DNA of 41,642 nt from an uncultured Verrucomicrobiota bacterium (GTDB lineage Bacteria > Verrucomicrobiota > Verrucomicrobiia > Limisphaerales > UBA9464), in the NCBI GenBank assembly GCA_903907995.1, contig CAIVQH010000029.1, positions 1-41,642 on the forward strand, in the 5' to 3' direction. A program made the position numbers and the translations under genes. Each line of letters starts with the position of its first letter. The first letter of the stretch is position 1. Below, in pieces: positions 15,898 through 25,189 of the stretch. The notes beneath the pieces are model-generated. The model worked only from the letters and a program-made list of their open reading frames with translations. It ran no database searches and was not told the origin of the DNA.

Positions 15898-18060
15898 TCA
15901 GGATTTGGGGCTGGGGTTGGAGGAGAGGGCCGGGGCCGCCGCCTTTGGCGCGGACTTGATGTCGGTGCCGAGGCGCTGCAGGTAGGCGATGAGGCCGATG
16001 ATCTCGGAATCGGGCGGCGCGTTGCTGACCGAGCCGATGCGGAGGTTCGCGACCACCTTGGCCGCCTGGGCGGCGAGGTCGGCCTGCGCCGGACCGTTCT
16101 CAAAACCGGCCGGATAGGGCACCCCGATCTTGCGGAGGGCCGACAGCCGGGCCGGCAGGGCGTTGGTGTCCAGCTTCTGCGTCAGCAGCCACGTGTATTG
16201 CGGCATGATGGAGCCGGGCGAGGTGGAGCGCGGATCCTCCATGTGCTTGTAATGCCAGGCGTCGGGATACTTGCCACCCACGCGGTGCAGGTCGGGCCCG
16301 GTGCGCTTGGAACCCCAGAGGAACGGGTGGTCGAACACGAACTCACCGGCCTTGGAGTATTCGCCGTAGCGCTCGGTCTCGGAGCGGAGCGGCCGGATCA
16401 TCTGCGAGTGGCAGCCCACGCAGCCTTCGCGGATGTAGAGGTCGCGGCCGAGGACCTCCAGCGGCGTGTAGGGCTTCACACTGGAGATGGTCGGGACGTT
16501 GTTCTTGATGAGGAACATCGGGACCATCTCGACCACGCCGCCAATGGCGATCGCCACCACGGCGAGCACGGTGAGGAGGATCGGCTTGGACTCGAGCCAA
16601 CGGTGGCCCTTTTCCTTCGGGGCGCCGGCGTCATCCGCGATCGCGGCGGCCTGGGCCTCCGTATCGGGCTCGAACGAGCCGCCCTTGGCGGTGCGGTACA
16701 GGTTGTAGGCGCACATGATCGTGCCGAGGATGTAGAGCGAGCCGCCGATGGCGCGCAGGCGGTAGAGCGGGACGATCTGGAGCACCGTCTCCAGGAAGTT
16801 CGGGTACTGGAGGAAGCCGTCCTTGGTGAACTGCTTCCACATCAGGCCCTGCGTCAGGCCGGAGCAGTACATCGGGATCACGTAGAACATGATGCCCAGC
16901 AGCCCGAGCCAGAAGTGCCAGTTGGCAAGCTTCACCGAGTAGAGCTGCGTGCGGTACAGGCGCGGGAAGAGGTAGTAGAGCATCGAGAACGTCAGGAAGC
17001 CGTTCCAGCCGAGCGCGCCGGTGTGGACGTGGGCGATGGTCCAGTCGGTGTAGTGAGAGAGCGAGTTCACCGACTTGATGGCGAGCATCGGGCCCTCGAG
17101 GGTGGCCATGCCGTAGGCCGTGACGGCCACGACCATGAACTTGAGCATGGGGTCCTGGCGGACCTTGTCCCACGCGCCGCGGAGGGTGAGCAGGCCGTTC
17201 AGCATGCCGCCCCAGGAGGGGGCGATGAGCATGAGGCTGAACACCATGCCGAGCGACTGCGCCCAGTCGGGCAGGGCGGTGTAGAGCAGATGGTGCGGCC
17301 CGGCCCAGATGTAGATGAAGATCAGCGCCCAGAAGTGGATGATCGAAAGCCGGTAGCTGAACACCGGGCGGTTCGCGGCCTTGGGCAGGAAGTAGTACAT
17401 CAGGCCCAGGTAGGGCGTGGTGAGGAAGAACGCGACGGCGTTGTGCCCGTACCACCACTGCACCAGCGCGTCCTGCACGCCGGCATACATCGAGTAGCTC
17501 TTGAACGGCCCGGCGGGCATCTCCATCGAGTTCACGATGTGCAGCACGGCGACCGTGAGCGCCGTGGCGATGTAGAACCAGATCGCGACGTACAGGTGCT
17601 TCTCCCGGCGGCGGATGATCGTGCCGAGCAGGTTCACCGTGAACGCCACCCAGATCAGCGCGATGGCGATGTCAATCGGCCACTCCAGCTCCGCGTACTC
17701 CTTGCTGGTGGTGAGGCCGAGCGGGAGCGTGATGGCCGCCGCGACGATGATCGCGTTCCAGCCCCAGAAATTGATCCAGCTCAGCTTGTCGCTGAACATG
17801 CGCGCCTTGCACAGCCGCTGCAGCGAATAGTAGATGCCCATGAACATGCCGTTGCCCACGAACGCGAAAATCACGGCGTTGGTGTGCAGCGGTCGCAGCC
17901 GGCCGAACGACACGAACTGCAGGTTCAGGTTGGCCGCGGGCCAGAACAGCTGGACGGCGGCGAGCAGGCCGGCGCACATGCCGACCAGGCCCCAGATGAT
18001 CGTGGCGATGGCAAAGGCCCGCACGATCCGGTTGTCGTATTTGAATGTTTCTATCTTCAT
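15898..18060 (-). CDS. ccoNO: cbb3 cytochrome oxidase CcoN-CcoO fusion (catalytic subunit plus cytochrome c)
   Basis: A 720-residue fusion. Residues 1 to about 455 are CcoN: low-spin haem ligand H59 (RLRPLHTNA), CuB ligands H206 (WYGHNAV) and H256-H257 (WAGPHHLL), Tyr250 at the position of the cross-linked tyrosine, and H344/H346 (IAHVHTGALGW) for haems b3 and b. A linker with a new membrane helix (about 490-510) leads to CcoO, with C547-x-x-C550-H551 (EGCVGCHSQ) and axial M619 (GSIMPQYTW). All ligands are intact, so this should be the active high-affinity terminal oxidase. Fused CcoNO proteins are known in several phyla. It serves as the internal reference for the degenerate CcoN-like protein at 29536. 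Confidence 0.96.
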   Translation of the reverse strand: MKIETFKYDNRIVRAFAIATIIWGLVGMCAGLLAAVQLFWPAANLNLQFVSFGRLRPLHTNAVIFAFVGNGMFMGIYYSLQRLCKARMFSDKLSWINFWGWNAIIVAAAITLPLGLTTSKEYAELEWPIDIAIALIWVAFTVNLLGTIIRRREKHLYVAIWFYIATALTVAVLHIVNSMEMPAGPFKSYSMYAGVQDALVQWWYGHNAVAFFLTTPYLGLMYYFLPKAANRPVFSYRLSIIHFWALIFIYIWAGPHHLLYTALPDWAQSLGMVFSLMLIAPSWGGMLNGLLTLRGAWDKVRQDPMLKFMVVAVTAYGMATLEGPMLAIKSVNSLSHYTDWTIAHVHTGALGWNGFLTFSMLYYLFPRLYRTQLYSVKLANWHFWLGLLGIMFYVIPMYCSGLTQGLMWKQFTKDGFLQYPNFLETVLQIVPLYRLRAIGGSLYILGTIMCAYNLYRTAKGGSFEPDTEAQAAAIADDAGAPKEKGHRWLESKPILLTVLAVVAIAIGGVVEMVPMFLIKNNVPTISSVKPYTPLEVLGRDLYIREGCVGCHSQMIRPLRSETERYGEYSKAGEFVFDHPFLWGSKRTGPDLHRVGGKYPDAWHYKHMEDPRSTSPGSIMPQYTWLLTQKLDTNALPARLSALRKIGVPYPAGFENGPAQADLAAQAAKVVANLRIGSVSNAPPDSEIIGLIAYLQRLGTDIKSAPKAAAPALSSNPSPKS

Positions 18061-18062
18061 CT

Positions 18063-18251
18063 TCAGTTCTCTTGGTTGGTCACGGGGAAAGGGAGTTTGG
18101 CGGCCGGGGTCGGGTCGTCCTCGCCCAAAATGCGCAGCGGCGGTGTGCCGGTATCCTCGAACTGGCCCGCCCGCACGGCCCAGATGAAGCCGCCCAGGAA
18201 GAGCGCCGCGACGACGAGACTCGCCAGCATGAGGAAAAGGATGATGTTCAT
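18063..18251 (-). CDS. ccoS: cbb3 oxidase assembly protein CcoS
   Basis: A 62-residue protein with one membrane helix (about 2-25) followed by the family motif FIWAVRAGQFEDTGTPPLRIL. CcoS is needed for cofactor insertion into cbb3 oxidase. The start at 18251 overlaps the ccoI stop by 4 bp, which fixes the start and couples translation. ccoNO begins 2 bp after its stop. Confidence 0.92.
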   Translation of the reverse strand: MNIILFLMLASLVVAALFLGGFIWAVRAGQFEDTGTPPLRILGEDDPTPAAKLPFPVTNQEN

Positions 18252-20761
18252 GGCGTGGCGGGTTCGGGGTGGGGGACCGGAGCCGTCAGGCCGGTCCGGT
18301 GCGCGGCCCAGCGGGTCGCACCGCACGCAAACAGCACGACTGAGACGGAGCTCAGCGGCATCAGCACGGCGCAGACGATGGGCGACAGCAGGCCGGTGGC
18401 GGCGATGCCGATGCCCACGAGATTGTAGAGGCCGGAGAGGATGAACCCGGCGCGGATGATCCGCACCGCGAGACGGGAGAATTCCAGCATCCGCGCAAGC
18501 TGCGGCAGCTGGGCCGCATCGAGGATGACATCGCTTGCCGGCGAAAAGGCGCCCACCCGCTCGACCACGGCCACACCCACGTCGCTCTGCTTCAGCGCGC
18601 CGGCATCGTTCAGGCCGTCACCGACCATCATCACCTTGCGACCGGCCTGCTGGAGGTCACGGACGAAGCCGAGCTTGTCGAGCGGGCTCTGGTTGAACCG
18701 CAGCGTGGCGCGCTCGCCGAACAGCGTGCGGAAGCGCGCTTCTTCGCGCGCGTTGTCACCACTGAGCAGGGCCAGCTGGTAGCGGTCGCCGAGGTGGCGC
18801 ACCAGCGCCTCCACCTCGGGGCGGAGCGGGCTGGTGAGGTGGAAGGAGCCCCGGAAACAGCCGTCAAAGGCTACGCCCACCGAGTTGGCGGTCGGAACCA
18901 CACCCGTGGGAATCTTAACGCCGCAGCGCGCCAGCCAGGCCAGCGAACCCAGCCGGACCTGATGCCCGTTGGCCACGCCGGTGAGGCCGCAGCCGTGGGT
19001 TTCGCTGAACCCGGTCACCACCGACGTCGTCGCTCCGGCGGCCAGCGCCTGCGCGAGCCGCCGCGAGTGCGGATGCACCGAATGCCGGGCGATCACGAGC
19101 ACCAGTTCCTTATCCGCCGCGTCCAGCGGGACTCCGGTGAAGCTCACGCCGCTGGCGTCGTTGCCGGTGAGGGTGCCCGTCTTGTCGAGCACGATGGTGT
19201 CCACCTCGGCCAGGCGTTCGAGCACCAGCGCGTGCTTGAGGAAGATGTGGGCGCGACCGAAGACCCGCTGGGCGGTGCCCAAAGTGAGCGGGGCCGCCAG
19301 CGCCAGCGCGCACGGGCAGGCGACAATGAGCACGGAGACAAACGCCTTCAGGGCGATCGCCGGGTTCACCACGAGCCAGACTGCCGCCGCCGCCAGCGCC
19401 ACGCTCAGCACCACCCAGGTGAAGCGGCGGCTATAGCGGTTGGTGATGGTGTCGAGGGAGACTCCGCTGTCCTTGCGGAAGATCTCGTTGCTCCAAAGGG
19501 AGGTCAGGTAGCTCTGCGAAACGGGCTTCACCGTGACGGCCTCGATCAGGCCGCCGGTCTGCCGCCCGCCGGCATAGAGGTGCGTGCCCGGTTCGCAGGT
19601 GACAGGTTCCGATTCGCCAGTGACGAAGCTGTAGTCGAGACACGCCGTGCCCGCGACCAGGGTCGCATCGGCGGGCAGCAGTTCGCCGCCCCGCAGGATG
19701 AGACGGTCGCCGACTTCCAGGCGCGAGATGGCCACCGTCTCCTCGCCGTCCGTCGTCCGCCGGACCACGGAAAGGGGGAAGAAACCCTTGTAATCGCGGT
19801 CAAACGCGAGGCGCTGGTGGGTCTTCTGCTGGAACAGCCGCCCGCATAGCAGGAAAAAAATGAGCCCGGTCAGCGAGTCGAGATAGCCCTCGCCGTGCCG
19901 CCAGAGGATGTCGTAAACGCTCTGGCCATAGATGGCCGCGAGGCCGAGCGCGATGGGGATGTCCAAGGTCACCACGCGCTGCCGCAGGCTCAGCCACGCG
20001 GTGCGCCAGTAATCCGCCGCGCTGTAGAGCAGCGAGGGCAGGGCCATCGCCAGGCCCAGCCAGCCGAAGACCGTGCGAAACATCGGACCGCTGAAGCTGT
20101 CCAGGCCGAGATAGCCCGGAATGGCGAGCAGCATGATGTTGCCAAAGCAGAAGCCGGCGATTCCCAGCTGCAGTTGCTGCCGCTTCAGCGGCGAGGCGGC
20201 TTGGGGCCGGTCCAGTTCGCCGAATGAGAGCGCGGGCTCGTAGCCGATGGAGGTCAGCAGGGCGACCAGTTCACTCAGTTTGATCTCGGCGGGGGCGAAC
20301 CCGATGGCCGCTTCGCGTCGGCCAAAATCCACCGTCGAGCGACCGATGCCCGGGTGCAGCCGGAAGAGATTTTCCAGCAGCCACACGCACGCGACGCAAT
20401 GGATCTGCGGCAGATGCAACGTGATCTTCGCCTGCCTTTCATTGGCAAAATCGAGCAGTTTCGCCTGCAACGCCGCATCGTCCAGATAGCCCCAGCGCTC
20501 GTGACCGGCCCGGCCGCCGATGGTTTTCCCCGGGGTCTCGCCCAGCTGATAATACTGGGCCAGGCCATTCTCCGTTAACAGGGCGTGAACGGTCTGGCAG
20601 CCCAGGCAGCAGAAGGAATGGTTGTGCGCAGCAAAGGCCTCGTGGGCGCACGGCTGGCCGCAGTGAAAACAGCGCGCATCTGCCACCGGGAGAATGTCCC
20701 TGCGGGCCTCCAGGTCGGGTCGGACACCGACAGGATTAATTTGGTTGATGCGTACCGTCAT
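18248..20761 (-). CDS. ccoI: Copper-transporting P-type ATPase CcoI/FixI
   Basis: An 837-residue P1B Cu(I) ATPase for supply of copper to cbb3 oxidase. The N-terminus carries a cysteine-rich metal-binding domain (CFHCGQPC about residue 34, then FCCLGCQTVHALL), followed by an HMA-like domain with CVACVWLLENLF (about 122). The catalytic core has CPCALALAAP (about 480; CPC is the copper signature), TGES in the actuator, DKTGTLTG (about 523) and GDGLNDAGALKQSDVG. The N-terminal domain plus HMA is typical of CcoI rather than housekeeping CopA. It is the first gene of the cco operon, and its start codon lies inside a perfect hairpin (20751-20770). Confidence 0.94.
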   Translation of the reverse strand: MTVRINQINPVGVRPDLEARRDILPVADARCFHCGQPCAHEAFAAHNHSFCCLGCQTVHALLTENGLAQYYQLGETPGKTIGGRAGHERWGYLDDAALQAKLLDFANERQAKITLHLPQIHCVACVWLLENLFRLHPGIGRSTVDFGRREAAIGFAPAEIKLSELVALLTSIGYEPALSFGELDRPQAASPLKRQQLQLGIAGFCFGNIMLLAIPGYLGLDSFSGPMFRTVFGWLGLAMALPSLLYSAADYWRTAWLSLRQRVVTLDIPIALGLAAIYGQSVYDILWRHGEGYLDSLTGLIFFLLCGRLFQQKTHQRLAFDRDYKGFFPLSVVRRTTDGEETVAISRLEVGDRLILRGGELLPADATLVAGTACLDYSFVTGESEPVTCEPGTHLYAGGRQTGGLIEAVTVKPVSQSYLTSLWSNEIFRKDSGVSLDTITNRYSRRFTWVVLSVALAAAAVWLVVNPAIALKAFVSVLIVACPCALALAAPLTLGTAQRVFGRAHIFLKHALVLERLAEVDTIVLDKTGTLTGNDASGVSFTGVPLDAADKELVLVIARHSVHPHSRRLAQALAAGATTSVVTGFSETHGCGLTGVANGHQVRLGSLAWLARCGVKIPTGVVPTANSVGVAFDGCFRGSFHLTSPLRPEVEALVRHLGDRYQLALLSGDNAREEARFRTLFGERATLRFNQSPLDKLGFVRDLQQAGRKVMMVGDGLNDAGALKQSDVGVAVVERVGAFSPASDVILDAAQLPQLARMLEFSRLAVRIIRAGFILSGLYNLVGIGIAATGLLSPIVCAVLMPLSSVSVVLFACGATRWAAHRTGLTAPVPHPEPATP

Positions 20762-20770
20762 TGCGGTACG
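20751..20770 (-). promoter_or_regulatory. Hairpin holding the ccoI start codon in its loop
   Basis: CGTACCG (20751-20757) and CGGTACG (20764-20770) form a perfect 7-bp stem. The 6-nt loop, read on the minus strand, is CAATGA and contains the ccoI ATG. A start codon displayed in, or locked by, such a hairpin could tune translation of the first gene of the operon. The second arm overlaps codons 2-4, so part of the symmetry could be accidental. Confidence 0.45.
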
Positions 20771-20793
20771 GACGATTAGTGAGTTGCCGACTG

Positions 20794-20880
20794 GTGGCTA
20801 ACCACGCCTTGCACAGGAGTAGGCCGATTCTGTCATTAGTTTGGGCGATGGGTTGAAAATTTCTGGCTAACACAGCCAGA
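20794..20880. promoter_or_regulatory. Repeated TGGCTAAC palindromes upstream of ccoI
   Basis: TGGCTAAC occurs at 20795-20802 inside GTGG-CTAA-CCAC (20794-20805) and at 20864-20871 inside TCTGGCT-AACAC-AGCCAGA (20862-20880), 69 bp apart. The second is a perfect 7-bp stem followed on the plus strand by TTTTTT, so it might also act as a terminator for plus-strand read-through. Two similar palindromes upstream of one gene suggest operators for the cco operon. No regulator is assigned. Confidence 0.35.
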
Positions 20881-20912
20881 TTTTTGGACCTTTTATGCGG
20901 GTTTTTGCCCAC

Positions 20913-20941
20913 TTGACTGTCGTTTGATTGCCCTTTGCTAA
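20913..20941 (+). promoter_or_regulatory. Candidate promoter towards the act operon
   Basis: TTGACT (20913-20918) and TGCTAA (20936-20941) are 17 bp apart. The first is 5/6 to consensus and the second is weak. Transcription would start near 20948 and leave a leader of about 280 nt before actA. A start nearer actA cannot be excluded. The region is AT-richer than its surroundings. Confidence 0.3.
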
Positions 20942-20965
20942 TGAACACTTGCGCTCCCCCACTCG

Positions 20966-20985
20966 CTTGTGATTTTTTTCACGAG
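20966..20985. promoter_or_regulatory. CRP/FNR-like palindrome in the cco-act divergent region
   Basis: CTTGTGA (20966-20972) and TCACGAG (20979-20985) are complementary at 6 of 7 positions around six T residues. The inner TGTGA-N6-TCAC matches the half-site spacing of CRP/FNR-family regulators. It lies about 45 bp from the candidate promoter and between the two respiratory operons, so it could co-regulate both. The 15-bp stretch 21034-21052 (GCTAAT-N7-ATTAGC) and the GC palindrome 21095-21108 (CCCGCCCGGGCGGG) lie in the same gap. No gene is supported in 20762-21230. Confidence 0.45.
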
Positions 20986-21230
20986 TGTTCGGTGCGTTGG
21001 TGTCCGGCGGCCTTCCGAAAGGTGCCGTTGGCCGCTAATCTCCGGAATTAGCCGCGGAAAAATAATTTTCCCGGCCAAAAAACGGATTGCGGGTCCCGCC
21101 CGGGCGGGTCACAAAGCCGCTGCCTGAACAAGCGACGCTAATTTTTAGGGCCTGATTGGATTAGAGTAACGAACAAGCCGGTGGGTGCGGATGTGCCGCG
21201 TCCCGCTGGCTGGATGACAAGAACCGAGCG

Positions 21231-21866
21231 ATGTCCTTCCTTTTCCCAAAGTGGGTGAACACGCTGCCGCTGAAGGTGGCGGTGGGTGCCGTGATGGTCG
21301 CAACTGCGGCCACTGCGGGCATCACCTATTACATGACGCCGAAGTGGACGCGCGTGGGCTACACGCCCAAGCAGCCGATCGCGTTTTCGCACAAGATCCA
21401 CAACGAGCAGCTCGGCATCGACTGCCGCTACTGCCATTCGGCGGTGGAGCGGTCTTGGTTCTCGAACATCCCGGCCAGCTCGACCTGCATGAACTGCCAC
21501 AGCCTCGTCCTGAAGGACGACCCGAAGCTGGAGCTCGTGCGGAACTCCTACAAGTCCGGCCAGCCCATCCCGTGGGTGCAGGTCCACAAGGTGCCGGACT
21601 ACGTCTATTTCAACCACTCGGTCCATGTGAACCGTGGCATCAGTTGCGTCCACTGCCACGGCCAGATCAACCACATGGACGAGGTGCAGCACGCCAAGCC
21701 GCTGTCCATGGGCTTCTGCCTGGATTGCCATCGCGCCCCCGAGGAAAAGATTCGCCCCGTTGAGCTGGTCACGCAGCTCGATTGGAAAGGCGTCGTGGAC
21801 GGCAAAAAGCTGGTGCATGACTGGAACGTGAAGCCCGGCCAGAGCTGCTCGACCTGCCACCGATGA
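21231..21866 (+). CDS. actA: Alternative complex III subunit ActA, pentahaem cytochrome c
   Basis: A 211-residue membrane-anchored multihaem cytochrome c. One N-terminal helix (about 15-34, VAVGAVMVATAATAGITYY) is followed by five CxxCH sites: CRYCH, CMNCH, CVHCH, CLDCH and CSTCH. The last site is six residues from the C-terminus region (CSTCHR). ActA carries electrons from the iron-sulfur subunit towards cytochrome c or the oxidase. First gene of a ten-gene operon; its stop overlaps the actB start by 4 bp (21863-21866). The ATG at 21231 is the only start upstream of the membrane anchor. Confidence 0.95.
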   Translation: MSFLFPKWVNTLPLKVAVGAVMVATAATAGITYYMTPKWTRVGYTPKQPIAFSHKIHNEQLGIDCRYCHSAVERSWFSNIPASSTCMNCHSLVLKDDPKLELVRNSYKSGQPIPWVQVHKVPDYVYFNHSVHVNRGISCVHCHGQINHMDEVQHAKPLSMGFCLDCHRAPEEKIRPVELVTQLDWKGVVDGKKLVHDWNVKPGQSCSTCHR

Positions 21867-24800
21867 AGACCATTCCCCCTGTTTGTCCCGAGCCGGAAGT
21901 CGGCCCGAAATACTGGCGTTCCCTCGACCAGCTCGCCGAACGTCCCGAATTCCGCCAGTGGCTCGACCAGGAGTTCCCCTCCGGTGCCAGCATCGCCCCC
22001 GAGGGCGAATCCCGCCGGAACTGGATGAAGCTGATGTCCGCCAGCTTCCTGCTGGCCGGCCTCGGTGGCTTCGCCGCCGGCTGCCGCCGCCCGGAATCCA
22101 CGCTGACCCCCTTCGCCAAGCAGCCCGAGAACTACGTTCACGGCGGCTGGCAGTACTTCGCGACCAGCTTCCCGAGCCGCGGCAGCGCCCAGGCGCTCGT
22201 GGTGAAGTCGAGCGACGGCCGGCCCACCAAGATCGAGGGCAATCCGCTGCACCCGGACAGCAACGGATCGACCGACATCACCGCGCAGGGCACCCTGCTG
22301 AACCTGTACGATCCCGACCGCGCCTACCGTCACACCTTTCAGGGCAGCGACGTGAAGGCCGAAAAGGTCGTGGATTTCCTCGCCACGACCGCCAAGAAGT
22401 TCGCCGCCAACGGCGGTGAAGGCCTCGCGATCCTCGCCGAGCGCAACTCCTCGCCCTCCCGGGCGGCCTTTGAGGCCAAGTTCGCCGACAAGCTGCCGAA
22501 GGCGAAGTGGTTCCTCTACGAGCCGGTGGATTTCGCCATTGCCAGCCAGGCGGCCACCCTGGCGTTCGGCGCGAGCGTCACCCCGCACGTCCATTTCGAG
22601 AAGGCCAAGCGCATCCTGTCGCTGGACTGCGATTTCCTGAGCACCGACGCCGACACGGCGCACCACATCCGTGGTTTCGCCAAGGGCCGCAAGCCCGGCG
22701 ACGGCATGAACCGCCTCTACATGGTGGAGTCGCTCCAGTCGCTGACCGGCGGCAGTGCCGATCACCGCCTGCGGGTGCGTCCGACCGACTTGGTCAAGGT
22801 GGCCGCCCACATCGGCAGCTTCCTGGCGGACGGCGAACTCGGAGTTTCGCTCAAGGCGCTCGCCAAGGGCTCCCCGGCCTCCGCCAAATGGGCCGAGGAA
22901 TGCGCCAAGGATCTCGCCGCGCACAAGGGCGAGGCCGTGGTGGTGGCGGGCTATGGCCAGCCGCTCGCGGTCCACCTGATCGCCAATGCGCTCAACTCCC
23001 TGCTCGGGGCGGTCGGACCGGTGGTCCAGCTGCTGCCGAACCCGGAAAAGAGCGACGGCGGCATTGCCGAGGCGGTCGCCGCCTTGAACGGCGGGCTCGA
23101 CACGCTGGTCATCCTGGGTGGCAACCCGGCGTACAACGCCCCGGCCGACCTCGATTTCACCGCCGCCGCCAAGAAAGCCAAGATGGTCGTCCGCCTCGGT
23201 TACTACGAGGACGAAACCGCTCTCCTTTCGACCTGGCATCTGGCCGGTGCGCACTTCCTCGAATCGTGGGGCGACGCCCGCACGAGCGACGGCACGGTGG
23301 TGCCCGTGCAGCCGCTCATTGAGCCGCTGTTTGGCGGTCTGACCGAACTGGAAGTGCTGGCCCGCCTGCTGGGTGAGGCCAAGACCAGCCCCTACGAGAT
23401 CGTCCGCGCAAACTTCACGGGCGACGACCAGGCCTGGAAGCAGTTCCTGCACGACGGTTTCCTCAAGGACAGCGCCTACCAGCCCGTTTCGCCCTCGCTT
23501 GACGGCGGTGCGGTCGCCCAGGCGCTCGCCGGCTTCAAGCCCCTCGCCGCGTCCGGCTACGACGTCGTGCTCTATCGCGACGCCAAGGTCGATGACGGCC
23601 GCTACGCGAACAACGGCTGGCTGCAGGAAGTGCCGGACCCCGTGACCAAGCTGGTCTGGGGCAACGCGGTCATCGTTTCGCCCGCGACGGGCAAGAAACT
23701 GGGCATCTCCGAGCAGACCGGTGACGGTCGCAAGGACACGAGCGATAACGCGCACGCGCACGACGGCCAGTTCAAGAACCAGGTGATCAAGGTCACGATC
23801 GGTGGACGCTCGGTCGAGGGGATCGCCTGGGTCCAGCCGGGTTTTGCAGACAATACCGTCGGCCTCGCCCTCGGTTACGGCCGCAGCAAGGTCGGCCGCG
23901 TCGGCACGGGTTGCGGCTTCGATGCCTACGCCTTCTACGGCACCGCCGGCGGCCACATCGCGACCGGCGCGAAACTCGAGCCGGTCTTCAAGAAGGATTA
24001 CCTGGCAACCACCCAGGAGCACGGCCTCATGGAAGGCCGTCCGGTCATTCGCGAGGCCAATCTCGACCAGTTCAAGACGAAGCCCGACTTCGTCAACTAC
24101 ATGGACCTGGATGCGCATCTGCCGCATTACGTCCCGTACAACGAGGACGGTTCGATCAAGAACATCTACACGCATCCCTACAAGAGCCACCCGGAGACGA
24201 AGTCCGAGGTTCATCAGTGGGGCATGACGGTGGATCTGGCCTCCTGCGTCGGCTGTGCGGCCTGCGTGATCGCCTGCCAGGCGGAGAACAACATCCCCAT
24301 CGTCGGCAAGGACCAGGTCATGCGCGGCCGGGAGATGCACTGGATCCGCATCGACCGCTACTACAGCCACGACGAGGCCCTGGAGATCACCAAGGAGCAC
24401 GCGGCGGCCGACCCGCAGATGGCGGTGCAGCCGATGTTCTGCCAGCACTGCGAAAGCGCACCGTGCGAGAGCGTCTGCCCGGTCAACGCCACCGTCCACG
24501 ACGAGGAGGGCCTCAATGTGATGGCCTACAACCGCTGCATCGGCACGCGGTACTGCGCCAACAACTGCCCGTTCAAGGTCCGGCGGTTCAACTTCTTCGA
24601 CTTCAACAAGCGCGAGAGCGAGTATGCCAAGGTCCAGGGCCAGTTCTTCCTGAACACCGGCAACTTCTACAAGGGACCGGCGGCCGAGAACCGCAACGAG
24701 GCCCCGAACTGGGAAATCATCAAGCTGGTGAAGAACCCCGACGTCTCGGTCCGCATGCGCGGCGTGATGGAGAAGTGCACGTTCTGCGTGCAGCGCATCG

Positions 24801-25189
24801 AGCAGGCGAAGATCGCCCAAAAGGGCATTGCCCGCGACAGCGCGAACGTCCGTGTGCCCGAGGGCGGCATCAAGACCGCCTGCCAGCAGGCCTGCCCGGC
24901 CGAGGCGATCACCTTCGGCAACCTGCTCGATCCCGAGAGCGCGGTGTCGAAGCTGAAGAAGGACCCGCGCAACTACACGGTGCTCGGCTTCCTCGACATC
25001 AAGCCGCGCGTCACCTACCTGGCGCGCATCCGCAACCCGAACCCGGCCATGCCCGACGCGAAGACCACGCCGGATTCGATCCGCGACTACGAGAAGTTCC
25101 GTCACGAGAACCCCTTTACCGATGAATCCGGCCACGGCCACGAAGGCCAACACGCGGCGGTTCCCGTCGCGCCGAAAGGAGCAGCATAA
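21863..25189 (+). CDS. actB: Alternative complex III subunit ActB, molybdopterin-oxidoreductase-like iron-sulfur protein
   Basis: A 1108-residue protein. The N-terminus has a variant twin-arginine signal set about 50 residues in ([26 protein letters not shown]), with a possible lipobox Cys. This layout is typical of the TAT-variant-translocated molybdopterin-like subunits. The middle (about 80-700) is molybdopterin-oxidoreductase-like; in this family the cofactor is generally not bound. The last third carries ferredoxin-type clusters from C795: [42 protein letters not shown] and CTFCVQRI with CQQACPAEA (about 1006). This is the usual set of three [4Fe-4S] and one [3Fe-4S] clusters. It overlaps actC by 1 bp. 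Confidence 0.95.
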   Translation: MKTIPPVCPEPEVGPKYWRSLDQLAERPEFRQWLDQEFPSGASIAPEGESRRNWMKLMSASFLLAGLGGFAAGCRRPESTLTPFAKQPENYVHGGWQYFATSFPSRGSAQALVVKSSDGRPTKIEGNPLHPDSNGSTDITAQGTLLNLYDPDRAYRHTFQGSDVKAEKVVDFLATTAKKFAANGGEGLAILAERNSSPSRAAFEAKFADKLPKAKWFLYEPVDFAIASQAATLAFGASVTPHVHFEKAKRILSLDCDFLSTDADTAHHIRGFAKGRKPGDGMNRLYMVESLQSLTGGSADHRLRVRPTDLVKVAAHIGSFLADGELGVSLKALAKGSPASAKWAEECAKDLAAHKGEAVVVAGYGQPLAVHLIANALNSLLGAVGPVVQLLPNPEKSDGGIAEAVAALNGGLDTLVILGGNPAYNAPADLDFTAAAKKAKMVVRLGYYEDETALLSTWHLAGAHFLESWGDARTSDGTVVPVQPLIEPLFGGLTELEVLARLLGEAKTSPYEIVRANFTGDDQAWKQFLHDGFLKDSAYQPVSPSLDGGAVAQALAGFKPLAASGYDVVLYRDAKVDDGRYANNGWLQEVPDPVTKLVWGNAVIVSPATGKKLGISEQTGDGRKDTSDNAHAHDGQFKNQVIKVTIGGRSVEGIAWVQPGFADNTVGLALGYGRSKVGRVGTGCGFDAYAFYGTAGGHIATGAKLEPVFKKDYLATTQEHGLMEGRPVIREANLDQFKTKPDFVNYMDLDAHLPHYVPYNEDGSIKNIYTHPYKSHPETKSEVHQWGMTVDLASCVGCAACVIACQAENNIPIVGKDQVMRGREMHWIRIDRYYSHDEALEITKEHAAADPQMAVQPMFCQHCESAPCESVCPVNATVHDEEGLNVMAYNRCIGTRYCANNCPFKVRRFNFFDFNKRESEYAKVQGQFFLNTGNFYKGPAAENRNEAPNWEIIKLVKNPDVSVRMRGVMEKCTFCVQRIEQAKIAQKGIARDSANVRVPEGGIKTACQQACPAEAITFGNLLDPESAVSKLKKDPRNYTVLGFLDIKPRVTYLARIRNPNPAMPDAKTTPDSIRDYEKFRHENPFTDESGHGHEGQHAAVPVAPKGAA

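Noticed and set aside
15883-18444. Open frame of 853 codons on the plus strand opposite ccoNO
   Set aside because: The opposite strand encodes CcoNO with all oxidase ligands. The plus-strand translation is a low-complexity charged sequence without domain character.
21605-25153. Open frame of 1182 codons on the minus strand opposite actB
   Set aside because: It mirrors a real gene with conserved cysteine clusters. Long antisense frames are expected in GC-rich DNA, and the translation is Arg/Gly/Val/His-rich with no recognisable domain.
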